The notes: generated from the letters alone by a model not told the origin. DNA of 64,000 bases from Luteibacter aegosomatissinici (GCF_023078495.1 NZ_CP095742.1:4550501-4614500); one strand, 5' to 3'. Shown: positions 36,788 through 45,610, numbered from the stretch's first letter. A program made the numbers and translations.

Positions 36788-37633
36788 ATGACGACATCGA
36801 TCCCCACCTTCGCCGGCTACGGCCTTGGCCTGCGCAAGGAGCACTACCGCGATTTCCTCGAGGGCAACGTGCCCGTCGATTTCGTCGAGGTGATCTCCGA
36901 GAATTTCATGGTGGATGGCGGCCAGCCACGCGACATCCTGCGCCGTATCCGCGAGAAGCATCCTGTCGCGATGCACGGCGTATCCCTGTCGATCGGCTCC
37001 TCCGACGGCCTCGACCGCGACTACCTGCGCCGCCTGCGCGCCCTTGCCGATGAGATCCAGCCGCTGTTCGTCTCCGATCACCTGAGCTGGTCGCGCGTCG
37101 CTGGCTTCTCATCGCACGACCTGCTGCCCGTGCCGTACACCACCGAGGCACTCGACATGGTCTGCCGCAACATCGACATGGCACAAGAAGCACTTGGCCG
37201 CCCCATGCTGTTCGAGAATCCTTCAAGCTATGTCGCTTTCGATGGCGCAGAGATGGCCGAATGGGAGTTCATCGATGCGATGGCTCGCCGCTCAGGGTGC
37301 GGCCTGTTGCTCGACGTAAACAACGTCTTTGTCAGTGCCCATAACCATGGCTTCGATGCCCACGCGTTCCTGGCGGGCATTCCCGCCGTGCACGTTAGGC
37401 AGATCCACCTCGCCGGCCATACCGAAGGGTCCGGCCTGCTGATCGATACCCACGACCAGCCGGTATGCGACGACGTGTGGTCGCTGTATGCCACGGCACG
37501 TTCATTACTGGGTGATGTCGCCACGATGATCGAGCGGGATGATGCCATCCCGCCGTTACCCGAATTGCTGGAGGAGCTCGGCATCGCGCGCGCCATCGGC
37601 TACCACGAGGATGCACGCCGGGAGGCCGCATGA
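36788..37633 (+). CDS. bufB: BufB: DUF692/MNIO-family RiPP-modifying oxidase
   Basis: 281 residues from the ATG at 36788 (MTTSIPTFAGYGLGLRKEHY). Multinuclear non-haem iron-dependent oxidase, TIM-barrel, relative of MbnB. Metal-ligand motifs: MHGVSLSIGS, PLFVSDHLSW, FENPSSYVAF, LLLDVNNVFVSAHNHG, HLAGHTEG and IDTHDQPVCDDVW, supplying the His/Glu/Asp/Asn set of the family. Predicted to modify cysteines of the two precursors in the cytoplasm before export. Overlaps bufC by four bases (ATGA). Confidence 0.95.
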   Translation: MTTSIPTFAGYGLGLRKEHYRDFLEGNVPVDFVEVISENFMVDGGQPRDILRRIREKHPVAMHGVSLSIGSSDGLDRDYLRRLRALADEIQPLFVSDHLSWSRVAGFSSHDLLPVPYTTEALDMVCRNIDMAQEALGRPMLFENPSSYVAFDGAEMAEWEFIDAMARRSGCGLLLDVNNVFVSAHNHGFDAHAFLAGIPAVHVRQIHLAGHTEGSGLLIDTHDQPVCDDVWSLYATARSLLGDVATMIERDDAIPPLPELLEELGIARAIGYHEDARREAA

Positions 37634-38382
37634 ACCTCGCGACGCTACAGGCCCGGTTTCGCAACTGGCTGGTAACAGGCGACACGGCCGAAGCCGCGGC
37701 GTTTGGCGCCCGCGCCGCACCCGGCCTCAACGTGTACCAGAACAATTACCGCGTGCAGCTGATGGGCTGCCTCGAGGTCAGTTACCCCCTCCTGCGCCGG
37801 TTTATGGGTGACGAGGCGTTCCGCGCGGCCGCCATCACGCATATCGACCAGAGGCCACCCCGTGGCTGGACGCTGGATCACTATGGCGCCGATTTCGCCG
37901 ATACGCTGCGCGCGCTGTACCCACGCAATCCCGACCTGGATGAGCTCGCGTGGATCGAATGGATGCTGGGTGAAGCGTTCGTGGCGGGCGACGCTGCGAT
38001 CATCGACCCACAGCACCTGGCGCATGTGGACTGGGAAGCGGCCCATCTGGTTATCGCTCCGAGCTTACGCCTGCGGCACGCCCGTACCAACGCCGATGAT
38101 GTCTGGATGGCGCTGCGCGACGATCGCAACGACATCGAAAGCGAAATGCTTGCCGACGAGCAGGGACTGATCGTGTGGCGACGCGATCACGTTGCCCGGC
38201 TGCGCCGTGCCGATGCCGTGGAAACGACCGCCCTCGTTTCGCTGGGCCACGATTCGACCTTCACGGGTCTCTGCGACACCCTGGTCGAGCGGCTTGGTGA
38301 AGAGGCGGGCATCCAGCGTGCGGGCGAACTGCTGGCTGGCTGGCTCGCTGCGGGAATCGTTACTGGCGTATCGGCGGACTGA
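37630..38382 (+). CDS. bufC: BufC: DUF2063 partner of the MNIO enzyme
   Basis: 250 residues. The N-terminal half is the DUF2063 helical domain: LQARFRNWLVTGD, GLNVYQNNYRVQLMGCLEVSYPLLRRFMGDEAF and FADTLRALYPRNPDLDELAWIEWML. The C-terminal half is a beta-rich domain with winged-helix/RRE-like character (LIVWRRDHVARLRRADAVE). In MNIO systems this partner recognises the precursor and presents it to BufB. Coupled to bufB by ATGA and ends one base before a convergent small gene. The family is often mis-annotated as DNA-binding. Confidence 0.93.
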   Translation: MNLATLQARFRNWLVTGDTAEAAAFGARAAPGLNVYQNNYRVQLMGCLEVSYPLLRRFMGDEAFRAAAITHIDQRPPRGWTLDHYGADFADTLRALYPRNPDLDELAWIEWMLGEAFVAGDAAIIDPQHLAHVDWEAAHLVIAPSLRLRHARTNADDVWMALRDDRNDIESEMLADEQGLIVWRRDHVARLRRADAVETTALVSLGHDSTFTGLCDTLVERLGEEAGIQRAGELLAGWLAAGIVTGVSAD

Positions 38383-38691
38383 TCAGCTCGCCTTCGGCAC
38401 GCCCACCACCCAGCCATCGGCATCTGCGAAGAGCTCATCGTTAGGCTGGGGCCCGACCGGCCGACGCGGCCGGCGGGGGAACAGCTTGACGTTGCTCGCA
38501 TGCCGGCCACGGCTAAGTATGACCAGCAGGAAATCCACCACCTCCTGCCCACGGCCGTGGAAAGCCAGCTCAACCGGACGGCCACCGAGGGCCTCGATAT
38601 GGGTCTCGAAGAACCAGGCCCATACCTGCGTGCGGTCGGGCTCGATGAGCTCGGCCAGGGTGACGATGCGACGAATGATTCCGTAATGCAT
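38383..38691 (-). CDS. Hypothetical protein, about 102 residues
   Basis: Opens with MHYGIIRRIVTLAELIEPDRTQVWAWFFETHIEALGG and has a basic centre (KLFPRRPRRPVG) and a short C-terminal tail (ELFADADGWVVGVPKAS). Mixed helical/beta composition, no signal peptide. I do not recognise the family. The start at 38689-38691 lacks a good ribosome site, and the frame is open for longer upstream, so the N-terminus is uncertain. Convergent and adjacent to bufC. Confidence 0.55.
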   Translation of the reverse strand: MHYGIIRRIVTLAELIEPDRTQVWAWFFETHIEALGGRPVELAFHGRGQEVVDFLLVILSRGRHASNVKLFPRRPRRPVGPQPNDELFADADGWVVGVPKAS

Positions 38692-38809
38692 GGCGGGGGG
38701 ACGCCCTAGGGGGGAGCGTGCATGGTCCCCGGGGCCACATTGCCAGAACATTGCCGCCCCTTCAGGCCCTACCCGGTACGATTTAGCTGACGTTGGGTGT
38801 GGGCGGGCC

Positions 38810-39499
38810 ATGCGGATACTCCTGGTAGAAGATGAAACCGAGCTCGCGGATGCCTTGCGTACCGCGCTGGAGCGGCATGGCCTCGTTATCGACGTGGCCC
38901 CGAACCTGCTGCAGGCGGGCGAGGCGCTGCGCCAGTGCGTCCACGACCTGGTCGTGCTGGACCGCCAGCTGCCGGATGGTGACGGGGTCACCCTGATCAG
39001 CAAGGCACGGGAATGCCTGCCTGGCGTACCCGTCATCGTCCTCACCGCGCGGGGCTCGCTGACGGACCGCATCGCGGGCCTGGACCTCGGTGCCGACGAC
39101 TACCTCGTGAAGCCGTTCGCCGTGGAGGAACTACTCGCGCGCATCCGCGCGGTCTCGCGCCGGCAGTCGCCGCGAGATATTCCGCGCGCGACCGTCGCCA
39201 ACCTCTCGTTCGATTTCGGCGCGCACGAGGCGTTTATCGGGCAGGCACCGTTGCGCCTGCCACGGCGCCAGCTTCTCGTGCTGGAGGCGTTGTGCCTGCG
39301 CCACGGCCGCACGGTCTCGCGCAACGACCTGCTCGAAGCCGTGTACGACTTCGATGATGAAATCCAGTCCAATGCGCTGGATGCGCACATTTCCAAACTG
39401 CGCCGCTCGCTCGACGAGGCTGGCGCGGAGGTCGACATCCATGTGATCCGTGGTGTCGGTTACCTGCTGCGGAGCAAAGTGCATGGCAAGGCCCGGTAA
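38810..39499 (+). CDS. OmpR-family response regulator (QseB/PmrA-like)
   Basis: 229 residues from the ATG at 38810, preceded by GGGCGGG. Receiver: MRILLVEDETELADALRTAL, phospho-acceptor in LVVLDRQLPDGDG, and YLVKPFAVEELLARIRAV. Winged helix: LRLPRRQLLVLEALCLRHGRTVSRNDLLEAVYDFDDE and DAHISKLRRSLDEAGAEVDIHVIRGVGYLL. The DRQLPDGDG wording and length fit the QseB/PmrA/TctD branch. Its last 17 bases overlap the start of the kinase gene. Genes controlled are unknown. Confidence 0.94.
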   Translation: MRILLVEDETELADALRTALERHGLVIDVAPNLLQAGEALRQCVHDLVVLDRQLPDGDGVTLISKARECLPGVPVIVLTARGSLTDRIAGLDLGADDYLVKPFAVEELLARIRAVSRRQSPRDIPRATVANLSFDFGAHEAFIGQAPLRLPRRQLLVLEALCLRHGRTVSRNDLLEAVYDFDDEIQSNALDAHISKLRRSLDEAGAEVDIHVIRGVGYLLRSKVHGKAR

Positions 39500-40823
39500 A
39501 TCCCTCGCCTGGCAGCTCACCTTGCGGATCGTCCTGCCGCAGGGGCTGATCATGCTCATCGGCTTCATCATCCTGGGCTTCCAGGTGCATCGGGACAGTG
39601 TGTCGTACGTGGATCCGGAGGTCACCGAGGCCGTGCCGGCTTCGCTGGTGCGCGCGGCGGATGGAAGCATCAACCTGCAACCGAACGACTCGCTGCGCGA
39701 ACGCATGCAACGCTTCCCGGACCTGTGGGTCGTCGCCCGCGATGAGGCCGGGCACACGTTCACGCAGGGCCATCCACCGGCCACGCTCTCGCCGTTACTT
39801 GACCGACTGGATCACTTGGCGGTGTCCGACATCCACGGCACCCACGCGCCTTATACAGATACGATGACGATCCGCGTCATCGACTGGGGCCATGATCGCC
39901 TGCACATCATGATCGGCGGCGCGCCCGTCGCCAACGCCGGCGCACTGGCCACCATGATCGCGGACTACCTCACGTGGCGATTGCTGCTGCCCACGGTCAT
40001 CTGCACGCTGATCATCGTGCCCATCATTGTGCGGCGCTCGATGAAGAGCGTCCGGCAGGTCGCACGGCATGCCGACGCGATTGACGTCGAGAAGCGGGGT
40101 GCACAGCTCGCAGACGAAACGGTCCCGCATGAAATCCAGCCGCTCGTGCGTGGGTTCAATGCGGCATTGACCCGCGTCAGCGAAGGTTATGATGTGCGCG
40201 ATCGTTTCCTGGCCAGTGCGGCGCACGAACTGCGCGCACCCATCGCGATCCTGCGTGCGCGCATCGACGCCATGGAGCCGGGCACTGAACGCACGCGGTT
40301 GATGGGCGATGTGGCACGGCTTTGGAACCTGGCCGAGCAGTTACTCGACCTGCAACGCTTCAATGGCGATGCGGCGGCGTGCCAGCGGCTGGACCTTTCT
40401 AAGGTGGCAGCGGACGCGGTGGCCGACATTGCACCGCTCACACTTGAATCGGGCCATGACATCGAGTTCGATGGCGCGGAACAGCCCGTGTGGATACAGG
40501 GCGATGCGCTGGCACTTTCCCGTGTTGTCATGAACCTCATCCAGAACGCGATGATGCATGCGGGCGAGCAAGGCACGATCAGCGTAGCGGTGAACGCCGA
40601 CGGGCAGCTTACCGTGACCGACCATGGCGTGGGTGTGCCGCCGGACGAGCGTAACCGCATCTTCGAGCCGTTTTACCGCACACGCCCAAGTAGCAGCGGT
40701 ACGGGTCTTGGGCTGCACCTGGCGCGCCAGGTGGTGGAGCGCCATGGTGGCCATATCGATGTGACCGATGCGGAGCACGGCGGCGCGTGTTTCCGGGTGA
40801 AGCTACCGCTCACGTCGGCCTGA
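39483..40823 (+). CDS. Two-component sensor histidine kinase (QseC-like)
   Basis: 446 residues from the ATG at 39483 (MARPGKSLAWQLTLRIVLPQ), overlapping the regulator gene. TM1 near residues 15-37, periplasmic domain of about 120 residues, TM2 near 160-185, HAMP region, then HisKA with the histidine in SAAHELRAPIAILRARID. ATPase: NLIQNAMMHAG (N box), VTDHGVGVPPDERNRIFEPFYR and SSGTGLGLHLARQVVERHGG. Complete and functional-looking partner of the upstream regulator. Confidence 0.94.
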   Translation: MARPGKSLAWQLTLRIVLPQGLIMLIGFIILGFQVHRDSVSYVDPEVTEAVPASLVRAADGSINLQPNDSLRERMQRFPDLWVVARDEAGHTFTQGHPPATLSPLLDRLDHLAVSDIHGTHAPYTDTMTIRVIDWGHDRLHIMIGGAPVANAGALATMIADYLTWRLLLPTVICTLIIVPIIVRRSMKSVRQVARHADAIDVEKRGAQLADETVPHEIQPLVRGFNAALTRVSEGYDVRDRFLASAAHELRAPIAILRARIDAMEPGTERTRLMGDVARLWNLAEQLLDLQRFNGDAAACQRLDLSKVAADAVADIAPLTLESGHDIEFDGAEQPVWIQGDALALSRVVMNLIQNAMMHAGEQGTISVAVNADGQLTVTDHGVGVPPDERNRIFEPFYRTRPSSSGTGLGLHLARQVVERHGGHIDVTDAEHGGACFRVKLPLTSA

Positions 40824-40828
40824 GGCCG

Positions 40829-41614
40829 TCAGGGAAACCATCGTGCGATGACATCCAGCGCGGTCTCGCGCGCAGCGTCGATCGGTGCCGCACGTGTTTG
40901 TGTCGAGAGCGCCTCTCGCGACTTCTGACCAAGGAAGTATGCGACGCGCTCGGCATTGGCGCCTGAGGGATGCGGTAGCCCCGCAAGGATCTGCGCAGGG
41001 CGAAGATGTCCCCGTGCCACCATGCGGTCGCAAGCCACCTGTGCGGCCGCGCCGAAAGGGATGAACAGCGAATGGCTAAGCACGGCGCACTCTGTCGCGA
41101 GCAGCGTGTCGACCTGTTCGAGCAGGAGCGCACTGCGCTCAAGGCCGCTTCCGTTGTAGTTCTTGCCTGCCGTGAATACCGGGTAGCGCACGGCCGCCGT
41201 CATGTGCACCAGATCGGTTCGCGTTGTCCAGAATTCGGCGGTCGATGCGATACCCAGCCGACGGGCCACGCCGAGGAAATCCAGCATGCGGACCAGGTGA
41301 TGGCGAATGGGGCCCGACCAGCTCGCGGCGTATTTCGCCGCCGCGGCAGCAGTGGCGTCATCAACGCCCGCCAGCAACTGGCTCTGCGCCGTTGCAAGGG
41401 CGACCAGCGCCTGCGCCCGTCCCGGCGCGATACCCACGAGCACGACCTTCGCTTTCGGGTTCAGGAAATCGAACGGGGCGTAGTAGATATCGTGGCGACC
41501 GTCGCCAGCCATCCAGAGCGATGCGGGAAGCGGTGATTCGGTGGCGAAATCCGCGCCAAGCGCGCGCAGGAGGCGTGCGTGGTGGCGAAATGGAGCCAGG
41601 GAATCGGTAGCCAT
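40829..41614 (-). CDS. Uracil-DNA-glycosylase-fold protein of unknown role
   Basis: 261 residues, cytoplasmic. Two features point to the UDG superfamily: VVLVGIAPG at residues 57-65, like the motif A loop (GxxPG), and LPHPSGAN in the C-terminal third, like the motif B HPSxxN loop. The rest (LWMAGDGRHDIYYAPFDFLNP, WSGPIRHHLVRMLDFLG, MTAAVRYPVFTAGKNYNGSG) does not match UDG families 1-6 that I recall. It may be a divergent glycosylase or a fold relative without base excision. Opposite strand to the kinase, upstream of the tRNA on the same strand as it. Confidence 0.65.
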   Translation of the reverse strand: MATDSLAPFRHHARLLRALGADFATESPLPASLWMAGDGRHDIYYAPFDFLNPKAKVVLVGIAPGRAQALVALATAQSQLLAGVDDATAAAAAKYAASWSGPIRHHLVRMLDFLGVARRLGIASTAEFWTTRTDLVHMTAAVRYPVFTAGKNYNGSGLERSALLLEQVDTLLATECAVLSHSLFIPFGAAAQVACDRMVARGHLRPAQILAGLPHPSGANAERVAYFLGQKSREALSTQTRAAPIDAARETALDVIARWFP

Positions 41615-41647
41615 GCTTCACTGGCCAGCCGCTGATGCGGCGAAAAA

Positions 41648-41724
41648 TGGCGCGCCCGGAGGGATTCGAACCCCCGACCAATGGCTTCGGAAGCCACTAC
41701 TCTATCCGGCTGAGCTACGGGCGC
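41648..41724 (-). tRNA. tRNA-Arg (anticodon CCG)
   Basis: 77 nt on the minus strand with CCA encoded. Acceptor stem GCGCCCG/CGGGCGC, D-arm AGCTCAGCCGGATAGAG-like, anticodon loop TTCCGAA (CCG, reading CGG codons), T-arm GGGGGTTCGAATCCC. A TTTTTCG run follows the CCA and probably ends transcription. Confidence 0.95.
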
Positions 41725-41782
41725 GTATCTGAGCGGACCGGCATTGTAGCCGTATTGCCGGCCGCTGGCCTAGCCTTGGCTG

Positions 41783-42688
41783 TCAGGCACGGGCTACGGC
41801 GGGTTCAGCGCCCGCCGCGACGGCGCGTAGGGCTTCCCTGTAGCGGCGGCTACAGGGCAGTACCGTCCCGTCGGCCATGTGCAGGCGAGCCTCGCCCGCG
41901 TCCAGCGGCTCAATGGCGGTGACCTGGGCCAGGTGCACCACGTAGCTGCGGTGGGCGCGCACGAACACGGCCGGGTCGAGCTTGGCCTCCAGCGCGGCCA
42001 GGGTGCTGCGCAACGGGTAATCGCGCCCGCGCACGCGCAGGTTCACGTAGTTGCCCGAGGCCTGCGCCCATTCGATATCGGCCGTGGCCACGAGGAAGTC
42101 GCGGCCCAGCTTGCGCACCAGGAAGCGTTCCGGGCGGTCCACCGGTTCAACCGGTGCACCTTCATCCGGTTCGGCAAGCAGGCTCGCCTCGCCCTTCATC
42201 TGCCGGCCGAACCATTCCACGGCATGGCTCAAGGTCACGATGAAGAAGAACGTGCGCACGTCCTTCAGGTATTCGTAGACGAACTGCAGCAACAAATTTC
42301 CGGGATCGTACGCATCGCCACCCAGCGTGTAGCCGGCCAGGCGCAAAAGATCCATCCCGGCGATATGCAACACGCACCACAGCACGCTGCCGCCGATGTA
42401 GAACGGCACGTAACGCCGCCACGTATCGGTGTGCAGCGGCCAGCGATCGCAAGCCATGAGCAGGAAGGGCAAGAGCAGCAGGGAGACCAGCGGGCTGCTG
42501 ACCTCGTTGATGACGATGTGCCACGTGGTGACGGGCACGTGGTAGCGGTCGGCATCGATCCGGTTGGTGAGCACGTTGCCGATTGCAGCGGTACCGAAGA
42601 TCACGACCCAGAACAGGAACATGAGCCAGCGCCGGCGGCGGTGGGCGGCGTCGAGTTGTTGGCCGGGGGGCGTGGGCATCGGTTCCAT
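41783..42688 (-). CDS. LytTR transcriptional regulator with N-terminal membrane domain
   Basis: 301 residues. The N-terminal half has four hydrophobic helices (WLMFLFWVVIFGTAAIGNVL; LVSLLLLPFLLMA; YIGGSVLWCVLHIAGMDLLRLAG; TFFFIVTLSHAVEWF). The C-terminal 110 residues form the LytTR DNA-binding domain: FLVRKLGRDFLVATADIEWAQASGNYVNLRV, STLAALEAKLDPAVFVRAHRSYVV and DGTVLPCSRRYREAL. This one-component form is common in Xanthomonadales and Bacteroidetes. Target genes unknown; likely senses something at the membrane. Confidence 0.93.
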   Translation of the reverse strand: MEPMPTPPGQQLDAAHRRRRWLMFLFWVVIFGTAAIGNVLTNRIDADRYHVPVTTWHIVINEVSSPLVSLLLLPFLLMACDRWPLHTDTWRRYVPFYIGGSVLWCVLHIAGMDLLRLAGYTLGGDAYDPGNLLLQFVYEYLKDVRTFFFIVTLSHAVEWFGRQMKGEASLLAEPDEGAPVEPVDRPERFLVRKLGRDFLVATADIEWAQASGNYVNLRVRGRDYPLRSTLAALEAKLDPAVFVRAHRSYVVHLAQVTAIEPLDAGEARLHMADGTVLPCSRRYREALRAVAAGAEPAVARA

Positions 42689-42707
42689 GGCGAGCAGTGT
42701 AGCGCTT

Positions 42708-42727
42708 GTGCAGGAGCGCGCTTGCGG
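42708..42727. repeat. Short REP-like fragment
   Basis: GTGCAGGAGCGCGCTTGCGG resembles the fragments at 29293 and 51228 (GTAGGAGCGCGCTTGCGCG). Lies just upstream of the LytTR start and next to the M61 terminator. Confidence 0.5.
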
Positions 42728-42730
42728 AAC

Positions 42731-42755
42731 AAAAAAAGGCCCCCTTGCGGGGGCC
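42731..42755 (-). terminator. Rho-independent terminator of the M61 peptidase gene
   Basis: On the minus strand: GGCCCCCGCAAGGGGGCC followed by seven T. Directly downstream of the peptidase stop. Confidence 0.9.
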
Positions 42756-42763
42756 TCTGGTGC

Positions 42764-44662
42764 TTATTTTGCCTTGTACAGCTGGGTCAGCCAGTCCGGC
42801 TTGCTGCTGTCGCGCTCGAGGTGCGGATACTTCAGGCCATCGTGGTATTCGATCTTGATCGTCTTGTAGGTGTCGAAGTTCTTCACCAGCAGTTCGATCG
42901 GGGCCGAGGTGCCCTTGGCGGCGGTCACGGCATCCTTCAGCGCATCGCCGTCGAATTCCTTGCCGTTCACGGCCACGATGTGCATGCCCGGCGAGAGACC
43001 GGCGTTGAAGGCCGGGCTATCCCAGCGCACGTCGGAGATATCGCCCTTGGACGACACGCCGAAGCCGGCCGAGTAGGTCAGGTCGGTGTAATGACGGCGG
43101 GCTTCGAAGGCCTTGACGGCATCGGAGGGCTTGTCGTTGTAGACCAGCTTCCAGCCACCGCGCTCGATGCCTTCCAGGTCGCCCTTGTGGCCATCGACGC
43201 GATCGCGCAGGTACTTCGCCCAGTCGTACGGCGCGATGCCGTTGAGGGTCGAAGCGACTTCGTCGAACGTGTACGGGTTGACCTTCCAGTCGCCGTCCTT
43301 CATGCCGAAGAAGGCCTTCGCAAAATCATCCAGCGAACGCTTGTTCTTGGTGAGTTCGCGCAGCTTGGTATCCACGTCCAGCCAGATCATCTGGCCGCCC
43401 GAATAGTAGTCCTCGCTCATCTGGTAGTTGCGGTACGAGAGCGGGCGACGCTGGGCGATGGTCGGATCGTTCGTCGTATCCTGGATGTTGCGCCAGGACA
43501 GGCCCGGGCGGCCCTTGTCGTACGTCGCGGCGACGAGCGCGAGCAGGTCACGCGCCTGGTCCTGGGAGACGAGGCCCGAACGGGCGGCAACCACGTTGCC
43601 CCAGAACTGGGTCTGGCCTTCGTACACCCACAGCAGGCTGTCGCCCATCGGGACGTTGAAGCTCGGGGTCGAAAGATCCGCGCCGCGGCGATACTTGCCA
43701 TCCCACGAGTGGTTGTACTCGTGCGCCAGCAGGTCGCGGCCCAGCCAGCTCTTGTCCCACTCGGTGAAGTAGTTGGGCGAGGCACTGTTTTCCGACGAGC
43801 GGTGGTGCTCCAGGCCGATGCCGCCGAGCTTGTCGGTCAGCGCGAGCAGGAAGTCGTAGTGGTTGTAGTGACGCGCGCCGTACAGCTTGTCCATCTGCTT
43901 GACGAGGTTACGGTGGATCTCAAGCGCTTCCGGCTTGATCTCCAGCGACTTGGCGCTGTCGGCGACGATGTTCAGGTGCACCGGCGAGCGGCCGTTCGGA
44001 TCCAGGTCCACGCGCTTGAAGTAGCGGCCGGCGAAGATCGGCGAATCGACCAGGTCGTCGAAGTTGATGTTCTTGAAGGTGACGGTATCGACATCCTTGC
44101 TGGCCTGCTCCAGGGCCGTACCGAACTGGAAGCCGGCCGGCAGCTTCACCGACGGCTCGAACTGCACCTGGTCGGCACGGTAGCCGGCCGGGTAGAGCGC
44201 CACCTGGTTCCACTGGACGTTGACGATGTCCGGCGTCATCACGATGCGGCCCTGGCGCGTGTCCTGCGGGGTCAGGGTCTGGAACTCCAGATCCACCGAC
44301 GAGGCGCCGGCGGGCACGTCCACGTGGAAGGCGTAGACGTTGTATTCGTCACGGGTCCACTCCAGGCGCTGGCCGTTGGCCTTCACGATAAGGCCGGCGA
44401 ACTGGTCGATCGGGCCGGTCGGCGAGTGGTGGCCCGGGATCCATTCCGGGAACAGCAGGGTCAGCTTGCCGGGCTGGGCCGGCACGGTTTCCTTGACGCG
44501 GAAGATGCGGTGATCGGTATCCGTGGCATCGACGACGACCTTGACGGTGCCGTTGAACGGGCCGTCCTGGATAGCCGGGACATCATCCGCGGCGAACGCG
44601 GCCGTGGCGCCGATACCGGCCAGGGCGGCCAGCAGCGCGGAAGCAAGAAGGGTGGATTTCAA
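42764..44662 (-). CDS. Exported M61-family (glycyl aminopeptidase-like) metallopeptidase with PDZ domain
   Basis: 632 residues from a TTG at 44660-44662, chosen because GGGAG lies just before it and LKSTLLASALLAALAGIGATAAFA is a clean signal peptide; an ATG further upstream (44794) would give an improbable leader. N-terminal beta domain, then the catalytic domain with zinc site HEYNH (H314, E315, H318 in LLAHEYNHSWDGKYRR) and downstream WVYEGQTQFWG, supplying the third ligand. A PDZ domain (about 500-600: SAGFGVSSKGDISDVRWDSPAFNAGLSPGMHIVAVNG, in parts) ends the protein. Periplasmic peptidase preferring N-terminal Gly/Ala in characterised homologues. Confidence 0.93.
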   Translation of the reverse strand: MKSTLLASALLAALAGIGATAAFAADDVPAIQDGPFNGTVKVVVDATDTDHRIFRVKETVPAQPGKLTLLFPEWIPGHHSPTGPIDQFAGLIVKANGQRLEWTRDEYNVYAFHVDVPAGASSVDLEFQTLTPQDTRQGRIVMTPDIVNVQWNQVALYPAGYRADQVQFEPSVKLPAGFQFGTALEQASKDVDTVTFKNINFDDLVDSPIFAGRYFKRVDLDPNGRSPVHLNIVADSAKSLEIKPEALEIHRNLVKQMDKLYGARHYNHYDFLLALTDKLGGIGLEHHRSSENSASPNYFTEWDKSWLGRDLLAHEYNHSWDGKYRRGADLSTPSFNVPMGDSLLWVYEGQTQFWGNVVAARSGLVSQDQARDLLALVAATYDKGRPGLSWRNIQDTTNDPTIAQRRPLSYRNYQMSEDYYSGGQMIWLDVDTKLRELTKNKRSLDDFAKAFFGMKDGDWKVNPYTFDEVASTLNGIAPYDWAKYLRDRVDGHKGDLEGIERGGWKLVYNDKPSDAVKAFEARRHYTDLTYSAGFGVSSKGDISDVRWDSPAFNAGLSPGMHIVAVNGKEFDGDALKDAVTAAKGTSAPIELLVKNFDTYKTIKIEYHDGLKYPHLERDSSKPDWLTQLYKAK

Positions 44663-44834
44663 AAGATTCTCCCGTGGAGCGTGTGGGTCGCCGGGCCGTC
44701 CTGCCTGCGAGTGGGTCCGCGCGGTCCCCTGCGGTCCGCGCAAGCCTCCGATGCTAAAGGTCACGGGAGGGGGTCTCCCTATGCCAGAGGTCACGGGAGC
44801 GGGGTCGGTCGATATCCGGGGCGAGAAAATGTGG

Positions 44835-44876
44835 TTGAGAAAAATCGTAGATAACTACGTTAATTTTTCGTAAGAT
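44835..44876 (+). promoter_or_regulatory. Candidate promoter and dyad upstream of the first beta-barrel gene
   Basis: TTGAGA (44835-44840) with GTTAAT (44859-44864, spacer 18) or TAAGAT (44871-44876) as -10. CGTAG-ATAA-CTACG, a perfect dyad, lies between them and may be an operator. The rest of 44663-44941 shows no gene. Confidence 0.4.
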
Positions 44877-44941
44877 TCTCTGGCCCATCGGGCTCGCCGG
44901 CAAAGGGGCCGGCCGAATTCACTCAGGACACAGGGACTCTC

Positions 44942-45583
44942 ATGAACAAGGTTCTTCTCACGGCCGCTGCTGCGGCTGCACTTTCGTTCGCCTCGTTCTC
45001 GGCTGCCGCGGCAACGCACGATGGCGCCTTCATCAGCGTCAATGGTGGCGGCGCGCAGTACGACATCAGCCACACCGGCTGGGCCGATAAGCACGACAGC
45101 GCCTACGGCTTCACCGCCGGCTACCGCTGGGTTGTTGACCGTCCGTTCTCGCTGGGTGTTGAAGCGGGCTATGTCGATCTGGGCAAGATGTCCGAGAAGG
45201 ACGACTACAGCGACCGTTATTACAGCGATGTGGTGAAGTACACGCAGAAGGGCCAGGCCGTGCTGGTCGGTGCCAACGGTAAATGGGACCTGCCGCATGG
45301 CTTCACCATCACCGCGCGCCTGGGCGTCGCCCACTCGCGCGTGAAGTTCAAGGGTAACGAATACCTGTCGCCGGAAATCCCGGGCTACGAGCCGTACCAC
45401 GAAAGCCGTTCCTCGACCGATAACGGTATTTACGCTGGCCTCGGCTTTGGCTATGACTTCACGCCGAACGTCGGTATCACCGTGAACTACGACCACTATT
45501 CGCTCAAGGCCGAAGACGTGCTGGGCGACAAGCGTGGCGTGGACGTGAGCGTCTACGGCGCCGCCCTCGAATACCGTTTCTGA
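44942..45583 (+). CDS. Outer-membrane beta-barrel protein (OmpA-like/opacity type), copy 1
   Basis: 213 residues. Signal peptide MNKVLLTAAAAAALSFASFSAAAA; mature protein is an 8-stranded barrel-like domain with alternating aromatic strands (GFTAGYRWVVDRPFSLGVEAGYVDLG, KWDLPHGFTITARLGVAHSRVKF, GLGFGYDFTPNVGITVNYDHYSLKAED, in parts) and ends in AALEYRF, the C-terminal aromatic BAM signal. No OmpA peptidoglycan domain. Close paralogue of the next gene. Role unknown. Confidence 0.92.
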   Translation: MNKVLLTAAAAAALSFASFSAAAATHDGAFISVNGGGAQYDISHTGWADKHDSAYGFTAGYRWVVDRPFSLGVEAGYVDLGKMSEKDDYSDRYYSDVVKYTQKGQAVLVGANGKWDLPHGFTITARLGVAHSRVKFKGNEYLSPEIPGYEPYHESRSSTDNGIYAGLGFGYDFTPNVGITVNYDHYSLKAEDVLGDKRGVDVSVYGAALEYRF

Positions 45584-45610
45584 TGGCGCAACGGCTGCCA
45601 GGCAGTATGT

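Noticed and set aside
38690..38809. Longer N-terminus of the response regulator at 38810
   Set aside because: The 40 extra residues are Pro/Gly/Arg-rich and precede MRILLVEDE, the universal receiver start, which has a ribosome site.
41879..44854. 991-residue plus-strand ORF
   Set aside because: Antisense of LytTR and M61 genes; both minus-strand proteins show complete motifs.
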